The notes under the pieces: generated by a model
Database searches by the model: none
Told to the model about the DNA's origin: nothing
Seen by the model: the letters and a program-made list of their open reading frames with translations, nothing else
Assembly: GCA_003054655.1 (NCBI GenBank)
Contig: QAYZ01000010.1
Span: forward strand, 62,001-126,000
Direction of reading: 5' to 3'
Length of the DNA stretch: 64,000 nt
Origin: Spartobacteria bacterium LR76
GTDB taxonomy: Bacteria > Verrucomicrobiota > Verrucomicrobiia > Chthoniobacterales > Terrimicrobiaceae
Program-made: the position numbers and the translations under genes
Part shown: positions 8,725-16,971 of the stretch, in pieces
How positions within the stretch are numbered: the first letter of the stretch is position 1
How the letters are laid out: each line of letters starts with the position of its first letter

Positions 8725-9732
8725 ATGGACCTAAGAATTGGTGTTATCGGATGCGGCGGCTTTGCGGGTTATGCCCACGGCCCGGCCCTGGCGGCCCTGG
8801 CCAGCCGGGACCGGGGAATCACGCTCGCCGCCTGTTGCGACCTCGACGGGGCGAGGGCCTCGGAGTACAGCCAGGACTTTGGGTTTGCCCGCGCGTACAC
8901 GAATCTCGACGAGATGCTGGACCAGGAAAGCCTCGATGCCGCGCTCGTCCTCGTGGCTCCGCGCCACACGGCCTCGGTCGTCGCGAGGGTCATCCCGCGC
9001 CGGGTGCCGGTCCTGCTGGAGAAGCCACCGGGCCTGACCCTGGGGGAACTCGATCACCTGATCCAACTCGCCGACGAGCACGGCGTGCCGACGCAGGTGG
9101 CCTTCAACCGGCGGTACATGCCGCTGCTGCGCGAGGCGAGGGCGATCCTCGACGGGGATTTTCCGCCCATCATGGAGATTCATTACGAGCTGATCCGCTT
9201 CGACCGGAGGGACCCGGATTTTTCCACCACGGCGATCCATGCCATCGACGCGGTGCGGTTTCTGGCGGGAAGGCCGTTTCAGGTCGCCACCATCCGGTTT
9301 GGCGACTCGGGAGAGGGGAGCGGTTCGGCGGACGCGACGATCTTTATCGAGGGCGAGGATGGTCTGTCGGCCATCATCCAGATCCAGCCGCGGGCGGGTC
9401 TGGTTTCCGAGGGCTTTAGGCTGCATGGCGTGGGTGCTTCGCTGGTCGGGCAGATCGTCGGGCCGGGCGGGGCGCACTCCAGCGGCAGGCTCGAGTATTG
9501 GAGAGACGATGCGTTGAAGTATTCCTATCAGGACGATCAACTGCCGTTTGTGGAAAAGCATGGCATTTACGGGGAACTCGCAGCGTTTTGCGAGGCCGTG
9601 ACGGCGGGAGTGCAGCCGTCTCCGACTCTCGCGGAGTGCAGGCAGCAGGTGGCCCTCATGCAGGCGCTGCGCGAGCGGGTTTCGCGACCGCTCGATCTCC
9701 GCGACCTCGCCGAATCCCTTTGTTCCGCCTAG
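8725..9732 (+). CDS. Gfo/Idh/MocA-family oxidoreductase
   Basis: A 335-residue NAD(P)-dependent oxidoreductase. The Rossmann nucleotide-binding loop is at the N-terminus (IGVIGCGGFAGYAHGPAL), with the family EKPPG motif near residue 97 and a C-terminal alpha/beta substrate domain containing TTAIHAIDAVRF. These enzymes oxidise or epimerise sugars and inositols. The ATG 5 nt after the upstream stop is chosen because the fold begins there. Context after a polysaccharide lyase suggests processing of the released, possibly unsaturated, uronate or sugar. Confidence 0.88.
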   Translation: MDLRIGVIGCGGFAGYAHGPALAALASRDRGITLAACCDLDGARASEYSQDFGFARAYTNLDEMLDQESLDAALVLVAPRHTASVVARVIPRRVPVLLEKPPGLTLGELDHLIQLADEHGVPTQVAFNRRYMPLLREARAILDGDFPPIMEIHYELIRFDRRDPDFSTTAIHAIDAVRFLAGRPFQVATIRFGDSGEGSGSADATIFIEGEDGLSAIIQIQPRAGLVSEGFRLHGVGASLVGQIVGPGGAHSSGRLEYWRDDALKYSYQDDQLPFVEKHGIYGELAAFCEAVTAGVQPSPTLAECRQQVALMQALRERVSRPLDLRDLAESLCSA

Positions 9733-9744
9733 ACTTTACTACTG

Positions 9745-10467
9745 ATGAAACTCCCCCTTTGCATCCTGCTCCCTGCCTGCCTGTGGTCTTTTCCGGTTCA
9801 TGCCGCCGAAAGCATCACGGAGAACTTTGAGTCCGTCACCTCCGGCAGCTCCGCCGCCGCCGCGGGCTGGCAGTTCTTCGCGGGCAAGGGAACGCTCGAC
9901 CAGCTCACCATCACCGAACCCGCGTCGCCGGATAATCACAGCACGCGGTGCCTCACGGGAGCGCCGGATGGCCCGGACATCCAGATTTACAAGGCCTTCC
10001 CCGATTCCTTCGATGCTCGCGATGTCTCCCGGGATATCGACTACTCGGTGAAGATCCTTCCGAGGGCGTCGGGGCAGAAGGTGCCCAGGCTGCTTTTCGG
10101 AATCCGCACGAACGAGGAGAAGCTGGCCTACCTGTTTGGCGTGGAGGGTAATGACTATTCCACGGCAAAGTTTGCCTTTCGCGTCGGGTCCAAGGTTTCC
10201 CAGGACTACTTCCCGGTCGGCCATCTTTATGAAGTGCGCCTGACCATCGGACTCGGGGCCGGGTTGAAGGAGGCTGCGGGCTCGCTGTCGGTCAGGGATC
10301 TCACCGCAGGCCAGTCGGACTGGACGCCGGTGGACGACCTGCAGAACGTACCGCTGGGCCTCACCGAGGCATTCCTTCCCGAGAAGTGGAGCGACTGGCT
10401 GATCCGGGGCGAGTATCGCCGTGAGATCGACGATCTCACGCTCTCGGTGCATACCGGGCAGAATTAA
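9745..10467 (+). CDS. Secreted protein, LamG/concanavalin-like, unknown function
   Basis: A 240-residue protein with signal peptide MKLPLCILLPACLWSFPVHA. It begins ESITENFESVTSGSSAAAAGW, the 'ENFES...GW' opening common in exported jelly-roll domains, and has no catalytic signature I can name. It resembles the 223-residue secreted protein at 15586 in size, signal peptide and place within its module. It may be a carbohydrate-binding accessory protein. Confidence 0.7.
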   Translation: MKLPLCILLPACLWSFPVHAAESITENFESVTSGSSAAAAGWQFFAGKGTLDQLTITEPASPDNHSTRCLTGAPDGPDIQIYKAFPDSFDARDVSRDIDYSVKILPRASGQKVPRLLFGIRTNEEKLAYLFGVEGNDYSTAKFAFRVGSKVSQDYFPVGHLYEVRLTIGLGAGLKEAAGSLSVRDLTAGQSDWTPVDDLQNVPLGLTEAFLPEKWSDWLIRGEYRREIDDLTLSVHTGQN

Positions 10468-10475
10468 TCCCCCCA

Positions 10476-11861
10476 GTGCCTCCCATCACGACATCCGCGC
10501 CGCCCGGGCACGAGAGCTCGACCGGCCGACGGTGGAGCGCGGGCACGCTTGTTTACACGGCGGGCGGCCTCGCCGGACTGTTTTGCCTGCTCCTTCTGGG
10601 GGACTTTGCCTGGTCGATGCGCGACCGGTCGGTCGGCCCGATGGCCGGGTGGTATCTCGACCACCTGGGAGTGCCGAATATCGTCTTCTCCCTCCTGCTC
10701 AGCTCATTTCCCGCGCTGGTGACGCTCATCGTCGGGCCGATCATCAGCGTAAAATCCGACCGTCATCGCGGGCGGCGCGGAAGGCGAATCCCGTTTCTTC
10801 TCGTCACCACGCCCATCGCGGGGTTTGGCATGGCGGGGCTGGCGGTCACGCCCTGGCTGTCGGCGTGGCTGCACCGGCAGTTCCCTCAGGAAAGCGAGTG
10901 GCTGATTGCGGTGGTGTGCTTCGGGATTTTCTGGGCGGCCTTTGAGGTGGCCACCGTGGCCGGGCAGGCGGTCTTCGGCGGGCTGATCAATGACGTCGTC
11001 CCGCGCGAGCTGCTGGGGCGTTTTTATGGACTGTTCCGCGCGGTCAGCCTGATCGACGGGATGATCTTCAACTTCTGGATCATGGGGCTCGTGCCCCGGC
11101 ACTTCACCCTCATCCTCGTGGTGATCGCGGTCTTTTACTGCGCGGCCTTCACCTGGGTGTGCCTGCGGGTGCGGGAGGGGCAGTATCCGCCACCGCCTCC
11201 GCCCGCGCGGCGGAAGGGAAGGGCGGGAGGGTTTCTTGCCGAGGTGAAAACCTACCTGCGGGAGTGCTTTGCCAGCCGGTATTATCTCTCGGTCTTTCTC
11301 ATGCTCATGACGGCGGGCATGACCTTCAGCCCGGTCAATGTCTTCAGTATTCCCTATGCCCGCAGCCTGGGGGTGGACATGGACATGTACGGGAAATCGC
11401 TGGCGCTGACGTATCTCATCTCGCTGTGCCTGTCGTATTTCCTGGGGTGGCTGGCGGATATCTTTCACCCGCTGCGGCTGGCGATGGTGACCCTGGCGGG
11501 ATACGGTGTCGTGACGTTATGCGGGGCGTTTCTCGCGACCACGCCGACCGCGTTTCTCATCCTCTGGGTGCTGCATGGCGTGCTGGCCGGGAGTTACTTC
11601 AGCGGTGCGGCCTCGCTGGCCCAGCGGTTGTTTCCGCACGAGAGGTTTGCGCAGTTTGCCTCGGCGGGCGGCATCGTGCTGTCGCTCGGCAACATGGTGC
11701 TATCGCCGCTGGCGGGCTTTGTCATCGACAGCCAGGGAAACGACTACCGGCAGACCTTTACCATCGCCTGCATGCTCGCCGTGACCGCCTTTTTCTCGAC
11801 GGTTCTCGTCTACCGCCAGTTCCTCAGGCTCGGTGGTCCGAAGGATTACGCCGCTCCGTAG
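10476..11861 (+). CDS. MFS sugar transporter (GPH/SUC-like)
   Basis: A 461-residue membrane protein with about 12 predicted transmembrane segments. It contains the MFS loop signature SVKSDRHRGRRGRRIPFLL between TM2 and TM3, the form typical of glycoside-pentoside-hexuronide and sucrose permeases, and GWLADIFHPLR in the second half. The start is GTG at 10476, 8 nt after the upstream stop. It is the last gene of the first carbohydrate module and probably imports the oligosaccharide or sugar acid released outside. Confidence 0.85.
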   Translation: MPPITTSAPPGHESSTGRRWSAGTLVYTAGGLAGLFCLLLLGDFAWSMRDRSVGPMAGWYLDHLGVPNIVFSLLLSSFPALVTLIVGPIISVKSDRHRGRRGRRIPFLLVTTPIAGFGMAGLAVTPWLSAWLHRQFPQESEWLIAVVCFGIFWAAFEVATVAGQAVFGGLINDVVPRELLGRFYGLFRAVSLIDGMIFNFWIMGLVPRHFTLILVVIAVFYCAAFTWVCLRVREGQYPPPPPPARRKGRAGGFLAEVKTYLRECFASRYYLSVFLMLMTAGMTFSPVNVFSIPYARSLGVDMDMYGKSLALTYLISLCLSYFLGWLADIFHPLRLAMVTLAGYGVVTLCGAFLATTPTAFLILWVLHGVLAGSYFSGAASLAQRLFPHERFAQFASAGGIVLSLGNMVLSPLAGFVIDSQGNDYRQTFTIACMLAVTAFFSTVLVYRQFLRLGGPKDYAAP

Positions 11862-11930
11862 GCCTGCGGTCGGTGCGGGAACGACCCGGCAGAGCTAGAT
11901 GAGGAGGGCGGCGCAGGCATTGGGCTGCGC

Positions 11931-13586
11931 TTATCCGTCCTGGCGGAAGGAGTCGACGAACTGGCCGATGCCGCCGCATTCCGGAAGGGCCATGAAGCCG
12001 TGGTCCTTGTACAGTGTGGGGCAAAGGGGCTGGCTCTCCTGCAACTCCCGCCACTCGCGCCAGAGGGCGTCGTACTCGGCGATGAGGGCGGGGATGGCGA
12101 CGGTATTGCCATATCCCTGGCGGATGGCGGCGAGATCGAAGCCGGTGCGGATGATCGTGTAAAGGATGCGGCCATAGTCGCAGGAGACCGTGGCAAACAC
12201 GGCGGTCTCCGGGTCGGGGAAGCGGATCTCGCGCACGAGCCGGGCGATTTCCTGCCAGATGGCGGCGGCCTCGTGCTTCTCGGCCAGGACGCGGGCCACG
12301 GCGGCGGGCGAGTCGGGCAGCGGCGGGGTGCCGAGGAAGTGGTCCCGGCACCACCAGCCCTCGATGTCGGCATGGGTGCCGCGCTTGCCGCGCACGACGG
12401 CGTCGGCGGAGAGCAAGCAGAGCTCGCGGAAGCGGGCGGCATCCTCGCCGGAGAGGCCGAGGCGCTCGCGGGCGTAGCGGGCAAAGACGGCCTCCTCGGA
12501 TTCCCCCGGGGATTGCAGCCACGTGCTGAGGACGTGGGTGTTGAGGTCGATCCAGAGTTCGTTCGCGATGTAGGGGCCCTGCCAGCCGCCGCCGCGGCTC
12601 CAGGTCCAGGCTCCGGCATAGAGCGGGTGGCGGACAAACTCGCGCAGGGAGCGCATCTCCCCCGGCTCCATGATGTGGCGGTACTCCTCAAAGCCCTCGA
12701 TGATGCCGTGGGCCACGTAGTGCGGGTACGCGCCCTTGCCCTCGTATTCACGCTGGCACTGGATCTCGACGATCTGGCGGTGGCGGCCGAGGCCGAGGAA
12801 GCGGCTGAAGCGGTTGCCGCGATGGAAGTCGTCCTCGCAGTGCTTGTCGGAGATGATGAGGTTGCGATGCGGCTCCACGGCGGCGCTGATGAGCTGGTAG
12901 TTTTCGCTCGTGGGCCGGTCAAAGCTCAGCCACGTGCGGAAGAAGACCTCCTTGTCCAGCTCCTCGCACACGACCTCGCGGAGGAGATTCATCAGCGGGA
13001 TGATGGTCTCGCGGGGATTTCCCTTTTCCCGGATATGGCCGACGTGATGCGGGGCGTCGTGCAAGTAGGTCTCGCCGACGCGCACGACGATGCCGTCGAG
13101 ATCGGGGAACTCGCGGAACATCTTGCGCAGTAGGATGGTCAGATAATGCCGCGTGCGTTCGTCGCGCACATCGCCAAAATGCTCCAGCCCCGCGCGCTCC
13201 ACCAGCCCGCGAGGGAAGAGCACCATGTCGCACTGGCAGTAAACCCGCAGCCCGGCCTCGCGCGCCTCGCGGTATTTCCTAAGCAGTTCCTCTCTCTTGC
13301 GCTCCACCCAGGCGGCAGCCTCGCTGCCCTCGGGGAAGATGCCGGGATCGACATCCGACCAGTCCACGGCGAGCTGCGCCGACTCAAAGATCATGAACAC
13401 CCTGCCGCCGTAGCCGAGCGCGGCCAGCGTGGAGGGCGAGGTGTAGGCGGAGACACACTCCGGCTCGCCGGGGTTGTGATGCACCATGTCGAGCAGGTGC
13501 TCCGGCTGCGCGGGCGATGGGAGTGGATGCGCCGGGGCGGCGGCGGGGCGATGAGGGTGGGTTTCGCGAGCGGTGAGGGTGGGCAT
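11931..13586 (-). CDS. Putative glycoside hydrolase (TIM-barrel type)
   Basis: A 551-residue protein with no signal peptide, so probably cytoplasmic. Near the N-terminus is MVHHNPGEP, followed by strand-helix units consistent with a TIM barrel, with acidic and aromatic residues at strand ends (LDGIVVRVGETYL, VEIQCQREYEG, WTWSRGGGW). Overall it resembles alpha-glucuronidase/GH20-like barrels of Verrucomicrobiota, but I cannot place it in a CAZy family. It is divergent from the LacI gene at 13714. The start is uncertain: the frame stays open to 13697, and 13586 precedes the conserved block. Confidence 0.6.
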   Translation of the reverse strand: MPTLTARETHPHRPAAAPAHPLPSPAQPEHLLDMVHHNPGEPECVSAYTSPSTLAALGYGGRVFMIFESAQLAVDWSDVDPGIFPEGSEAAAWVERKREELLRKYREAREAGLRVYCQCDMVLFPRGLVERAGLEHFGDVRDERTRHYLTILLRKMFREFPDLDGIVVRVGETYLHDAPHHVGHIREKGNPRETIIPLMNLLREVVCEELDKEVFFRTWLSFDRPTSENYQLISAAVEPHRNLIISDKHCEDDFHRGNRFSRFLGLGRHRQIVEIQCQREYEGKGAYPHYVAHGIIEGFEEYRHIMEPGEMRSLREFVRHPLYAGAWTWSRGGGWQGPYIANELWIDLNTHVLSTWLQSPGESEEAVFARYARERLGLSGEDAARFRELCLLSADAVVRGKRGTHADIEGWWCRDHFLGTPPLPDSPAAVARVLAEKHEAAAIWQEIARLVREIRFPDPETAVFATVSCDYGRILYTIIRTGFDLAAIRQGYGNTVAIPALIAEYDALWREWRELQESQPLCPTLYKDHGFMALPECGGIGQFVDSFRQDG

Positions 13587-13660
13587 GTTTGGAGGATGGG
13601 TTGCGCAGGGCAGGGAGCGCCTTCCAGCCGGGTGCCGGAAAGAAAGGCAGCCAATTCGCC

Positions 13661-13712
13661 TTGACATCTTTTCATCTATCAGTGAATTATCGTTCACGCA
13701 ATCGTTAATTCA
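13661..13712 (+). promoter_or_regulatory. Promoter and candidate operator of LacI gene
   Basis: A consensus TTGACA (13661-13666) is followed 17-18 bp later by GAATTAT as a -10-like element. Overlapping it, TGAATTA (13683-13689) and its exact complement TAATTCA (13706-13712) form an inverted repeat that also encloses two direct ATCGTT copies (13689-13694 and 13701-13706). The element lies just upstream of the LacI start, in the divergent region, so autoregulation is likely. Confidence 0.5.
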
Positions 13713-13713
13713 A

Positions 13714-14763
13714 ATGCTCGAATCCACCCCCGAGAAGCAAAAGATCACCATTCGCGAAGTCGCCGCCGCCGCAGGCGTCACGATGACGACGGTATCCTCC
13801 GCGCTGCATGCGAGGGGACGGGTGAGCGAGGAGCAGCGGCTCCGGATTCAAAGGATCGCGAGGGAGCTGGGCTATCAGCCCAAGGTGGCGGCCCAGATGC
13901 TGCGGGCGCGCACGACCTCCCAGATCGGGCTCATCCTGCCGATGGATGCCAATACGCACGAGGGGCTGGACGGTCATGCCACGCCGATCCTCCTGAATTT
14001 TGTGCGGGCCTGCGAATCGCGCGGGCTGCGCTATCACGTGGAGTTTTTCAGTCCCAACCAGCCCTTCTCTCCGCCGGTCCAGGTCTCCGGCGGGATGGTC
14101 GACGGCCTGCTGGTCGGGGGCTATGTGGGCAAGCCGCTGGAGGAATGGCTGAACGCCTCCGGGTGCAAGTGGGTCTCCGTGGATGAGCCGGCGGACTACT
14201 GTGTCGTCTCCGCCAGTGATGAAGGCATGTACCGTGCGGTCGAGCGCCTGGCCGCGCTGGGGCATCGCCGCCTCGCCTACACGGGCGGGCCGCTGCACTA
14301 CCATTCGCAGAAAGCGGCCTACGATGGGTTTTTGCGCGCCGTGCGGGACTTTGGCATGGATCTCTCCGGCGAGGGCCGGGTCGTCCACTTCGACGATGTC
14401 TCCCGCCCCAGCCTGCTGCAGAAGGCCTCGGAATGGGCGGCAGAGGTGCTGCGGCAGCCCGCGCCGCCGACAGCGGTGCTCTGCCACGATCTCGTGCATT
14501 CGCGCGGCATCGCCTACCGCGTGATGAAGATGGGTCTGTCCATACCGGAGGATCTCAGCATCATCGCCGTCGGGCCTGCCACCGTGGCGGAGCGCGATCT
14601 GCCCTGCATGAGCACGATCCAGGTGAATTTCCAGAGCCTCGTCGAGAATGCCATGAGCCTGCTGGAGGGCGCCATGCGGGGAAAGAAAAACCTCCGCAAG
14701 GTCGTCCGGGTGACTCCCGAGCTCGTCATGCGCCAGACCGTGGCCCGCCCCCGCCCGGCGTAG
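13714..14763 (+). CDS. LacI-family transcriptional regulator
   Basis: A 349-residue regulator. Its N-terminal DNA-binding domain (ITIREVAAAAGVTMTTVSSA, then RIQRIARELGYQPKVAA) and its ligand-binding core from about residue 60 (QIGLILPMDANT) are standard for the family. The C-terminus ends with VRVTPELVMRQTV. The longer frame from 13573 is rejected because the upstream part is non-protein-like and contains the promoter. It probably controls the divergent putative hydrolase and the downstream run to 19815. Confidence 0.9.
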   Translation: MLESTPEKQKITIREVAAAAGVTMTTVSSALHARGRVSEEQRLRIQRIARELGYQPKVAAQMLRARTTSQIGLILPMDANTHEGLDGHATPILLNFVRACESRGLRYHVEFFSPNQPFSPPVQVSGGMVDGLLVGGYVGKPLEEWLNASGCKWVSVDEPADYCVVSASDEGMYRAVERLAALGHRRLAYTGGPLHYHSQKAAYDGFLRAVRDFGMDLSGEGRVVHFDDVSRPSLLQKASEWAAEVLRQPAPPTAVLCHDLVHSRGIAYRVMKMGLSIPEDLSIIAVGPATVAERDLPCMSTIQVNFQSLVENAMSLLEGAMRGKKNLRKVVRVTPELVMRQTVARPRPA

Positions 14764-14819
14764 CAGGCCGCCCCAGGCTCCCCCTTTCCCAAACACCAAC
14801 CCCACCTCCCGAAACCCCC

Positions 14820-15584
14820 ATGAAAATCATGCAGACCAAAAACGCACTGTTCAGCATCCTTGGTGCCGCCGCCATCGGCTGGGCCGCCCCTCAAACCCAG
14901 GCCGCCGTGGTCATCAGCACCGGGTCCCAGCCGACGACCGATGTGCAGGTGAGCCAGGCCTCCCATGACGTGGGAATCTCGATCGGCTGGCGGTACGATG
15001 TCACCAGCGGCCTCCGCGATGTCGGGCAGTCCTTCCTCGCGACATCGGCCTTCTCGCTTGAGGCGCTCAGCATTTTCGTCAATCAAACTCAAGCGACTAC
15101 GAACGCAGCCCTCCAGAATGCCGTGATGACGCTGACGATTTTCTCGGTGGCGAGCAGCACCTCCTCCGGCACGCAGGGCAACCCGGCCAACGGCACCGTG
15201 GTCTCCACCCAGACCGGCACGTTTGCCTCCGACTTCACCGTCACAGGCAATACAGCCAACAGTTGGATCACCTTTTCCCTGGATACGCCGGTGAGCCTGG
15301 CGGCAGGCGGCTCGTACGTGTGGATGCTCAGCTTTGAGAATCAGGCGGCCAACCGCGTGGTCACGATGGCCTTTCTCAATGGCAACACCTATGCCAATGG
15401 TTTCGCCTGGGTCTCGACCGACGGCTCGACCTACTCGCTGCTCAATGGCGTGAATGCCGATACCACCTTCATCCTGCAAGGCACCGCCGTGCCGGAGCCT
15501 GCCACCGCCACGCTCATGGCCGCCGCCGTGGCGCTCGGCCTCATCTGCCACCGCCGCCGCACCGCGGCCCGCCGTATTGCCTGA
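14820..15584 (+). CDS. PEP-CTERM sorting-domain protein
   Basis: A 254-residue exported protein with a signal peptide ending near PQTQAA. It has a Thr/Ser/Asn-rich single domain (DVGQSFLATSAFSLEALSIF, ITFSLDTPVSLAAGGSYVWM) of the choice-of-anchor/jelly-roll type, and a PEP-CTERM tail VPEPATATLMAAAVALGLIC followed by HRRRTAARR. The domain looks like the 'fibronectin-like, discoidin-like' surface domains found beside sugar enzymes. It is the first gene after the LacI regulator, the same order as in the first module. Confidence 0.82.
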   Translation: MKIMQTKNALFSILGAAAIGWAAPQTQAAVVISTGSQPTTDVQVSQASHDVGISIGWRYDVTSGLRDVGQSFLATSAFSLEALSIFVNQTQATTNAALQNAVMTLTIFSVASSTSSGTQGNPANGTVVSTQTGTFASDFTVTGNTANSWITFSLDTPVSLAAGGSYVWMLSFENQAANRVVTMAFLNGNTYANGFAWVSTDGSTYSLLNGVNADTTFILQGTAVPEPATATLMAAAVALGLICHRRRTAARRIA

Positions 15585-15585
15585 T

Positions 15586-16257
15586 ATGAAACGCTCCCCC
15601 CTCATGGCCTGCCTGGCGCTCGGGCTGGGCTTGCTCGCGCCGAAAGCCGCCCTCGCCGACGGGCAGGCGCTGCTGACCGAGAGTTTTGACTCATCCGAGC
15701 AGGCGGCCATCCGCTGGACGCCCTTGAAATCCAGCCAGCCCTGGCAGGTGGCCGGGGGCGAGGCGGTCCCGGGCGGAGCCGTCATCTTTGACCTGCTGCG
15801 CACGAAGGATTTCACGCCGGTGACGGGTGGGGCCTTTGACCTCACGGTCATGGTGCGGTTTGAGTCGGCCCTGGCCGATGGCAACAACCGCCTCATCCTC
15901 CAGATGCGCGACAGCGCGAACGGCGACGGCTACGAGGTCGTCCTCTCCCAGGGCACTGCCAACAACACCCAGATCGCCGCCATCGCCGGCTCGTCCACGA
16001 GCACCCTCACGAAGGGGCTGATGGCCAAGCCCTTCACCTTCCCGGTCGATGCACTGACGACCATCCGCTGGACCCGCGCGCCCGGAGGCGAGATGAAGGT
16101 CTATATCGACGGGCAGGAGTACCTCAGCGGATTCGACGAAAGGTTCCACCGCTTTGACGTGCTCGCGATCGGCTCGCGAGCCTACGCGCCCCAGGGCGAA
16201 CCCGGTCCCTCGGCGATGCGCCATTTCTTTGGCAGCGTCGAACTCAAAGGCGACTAG
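15586..16257 (+). CDS. Secreted LamG-like protein, unknown function
   Basis: A 223-residue protein starting 1 nt after the previous stop, with signal peptide MKRSPLMACLALGLGLLA. The mature part reads like a concanavalin-type jelly roll: LLTESFDSSEQAAIRWTPL near the start, NNRLILQMRDSANGDGYEV in the middle, EMKVYIDGQEYLSGFDE near the end. It may bind carbohydrate. It is the positional counterpart of the secreted protein at 9745. Confidence 0.72.
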   Translation: MKRSPLMACLALGLGLLAPKAALADGQALLTESFDSSEQAAIRWTPLKSSQPWQVAGGEAVPGGAVIFDLLRTKDFTPVTGGAFDLTVMVRFESALADGNNRLILQMRDSANGDGYEVVLSQGTANNTQIAAIAGSSTSTLTKGLMAKPFTFPVDALTTIRWTRAPGGEMKVYIDGQEYLSGFDERFHRFDVLAIGSRAYAPQGEPGPSAMRHFFGSVELKGD

Positions 16258-16269
16258 CCCCCTCATGCC

Positions 16270-16956
16270 ATGAAGCCACCCCTCCCCAGGACGAGCCGCG
16301 GATTCACCCTCATGGAGCTGCTGACCGCGATCCTCATCATCGGCGTGCTCGTCAGCCTCGCCGCCCCGGCTTTGAACAATGCCATCCGCAAGGCCCGGTC
16401 CGCCGCCTGCCAGTCGAACCTCCGCCAGCTCGGCCTCGCCACCCGGCTTTTCACCCAGGAGAGCAACGGCTACATGCCCGACATCGGCTGGTGGGCGCAG
16501 GAAATACTCCCCTACGCCGGGCCGGAGAAGCCGTATCGCGACATCTTCTGGTGCCCGGCGGCGACGCGGGCGGAGTGTCCCGTCATCGCAGGCCGCACGC
16601 TCTCGGTGTATCGGAACAATCAGCTCATCCCCCTCGGTTACGGGATCAACGCCAACTTCCCCAGCAACAACGGGCAGTACGCGTATGGCAACTACGGCAC
16701 GCGCGTCCCCGAGCGCCGCATGAACAACATCCCCAACCCCTCCAAGGTCGTCCTCTACCTCGACCAGGCGGGCGGATACGCCAATCTCTTTTACAACACC
16801 CAGGATCGTTTTTCGACCCGGCACGCGCCCTCGTCCGACCCGAACAGGATGGGGCTCAATGCGGTCTTTGTGGACGGGCATGTGGAAAGCCTCTCGATGA
16901 CCTACGACACGGCGGCGCGCTCCCCCTGGCGCAGCATGTTTGACGCCACCTGGTAG
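16270..16956 (+). CDS. Pseudopilin with prepilin-type N-terminal methylation motif
   Basis: A 228-residue protein. The prepilin peptidase site SRG/FTLMELL with Glu5 is followed by a hydrophobic helix, then a domain beginning CQSNLRQLGLATRLFTQESN. RHAPSSDPNRMGLNAVFVDG is the H-X9-DG-type C-terminal motif. It is homologous to the pseudopilin at 5941 and holds the corresponding place in the second LacI module. Confidence 0.88.
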   Translation: MKPPLPRTSRGFTLMELLTAILIIGVLVSLAAPALNNAIRKARSAACQSNLRQLGLATRLFTQESNGYMPDIGWWAQEILPYAGPEKPYRDIFWCPAATRAECPVIAGRTLSVYRNNQLIPLGYGINANFPSNNGQYAYGNYGTRVPERRMNNIPNPSKVVLYLDQAGGYANLFYNTQDRFSTRHAPSSDPNRMGLNAVFVDGHVESLSMTYDTAARSPWRSMFDATW

Positions 16957-16971
16957 TCCGCTCCTTCCCTG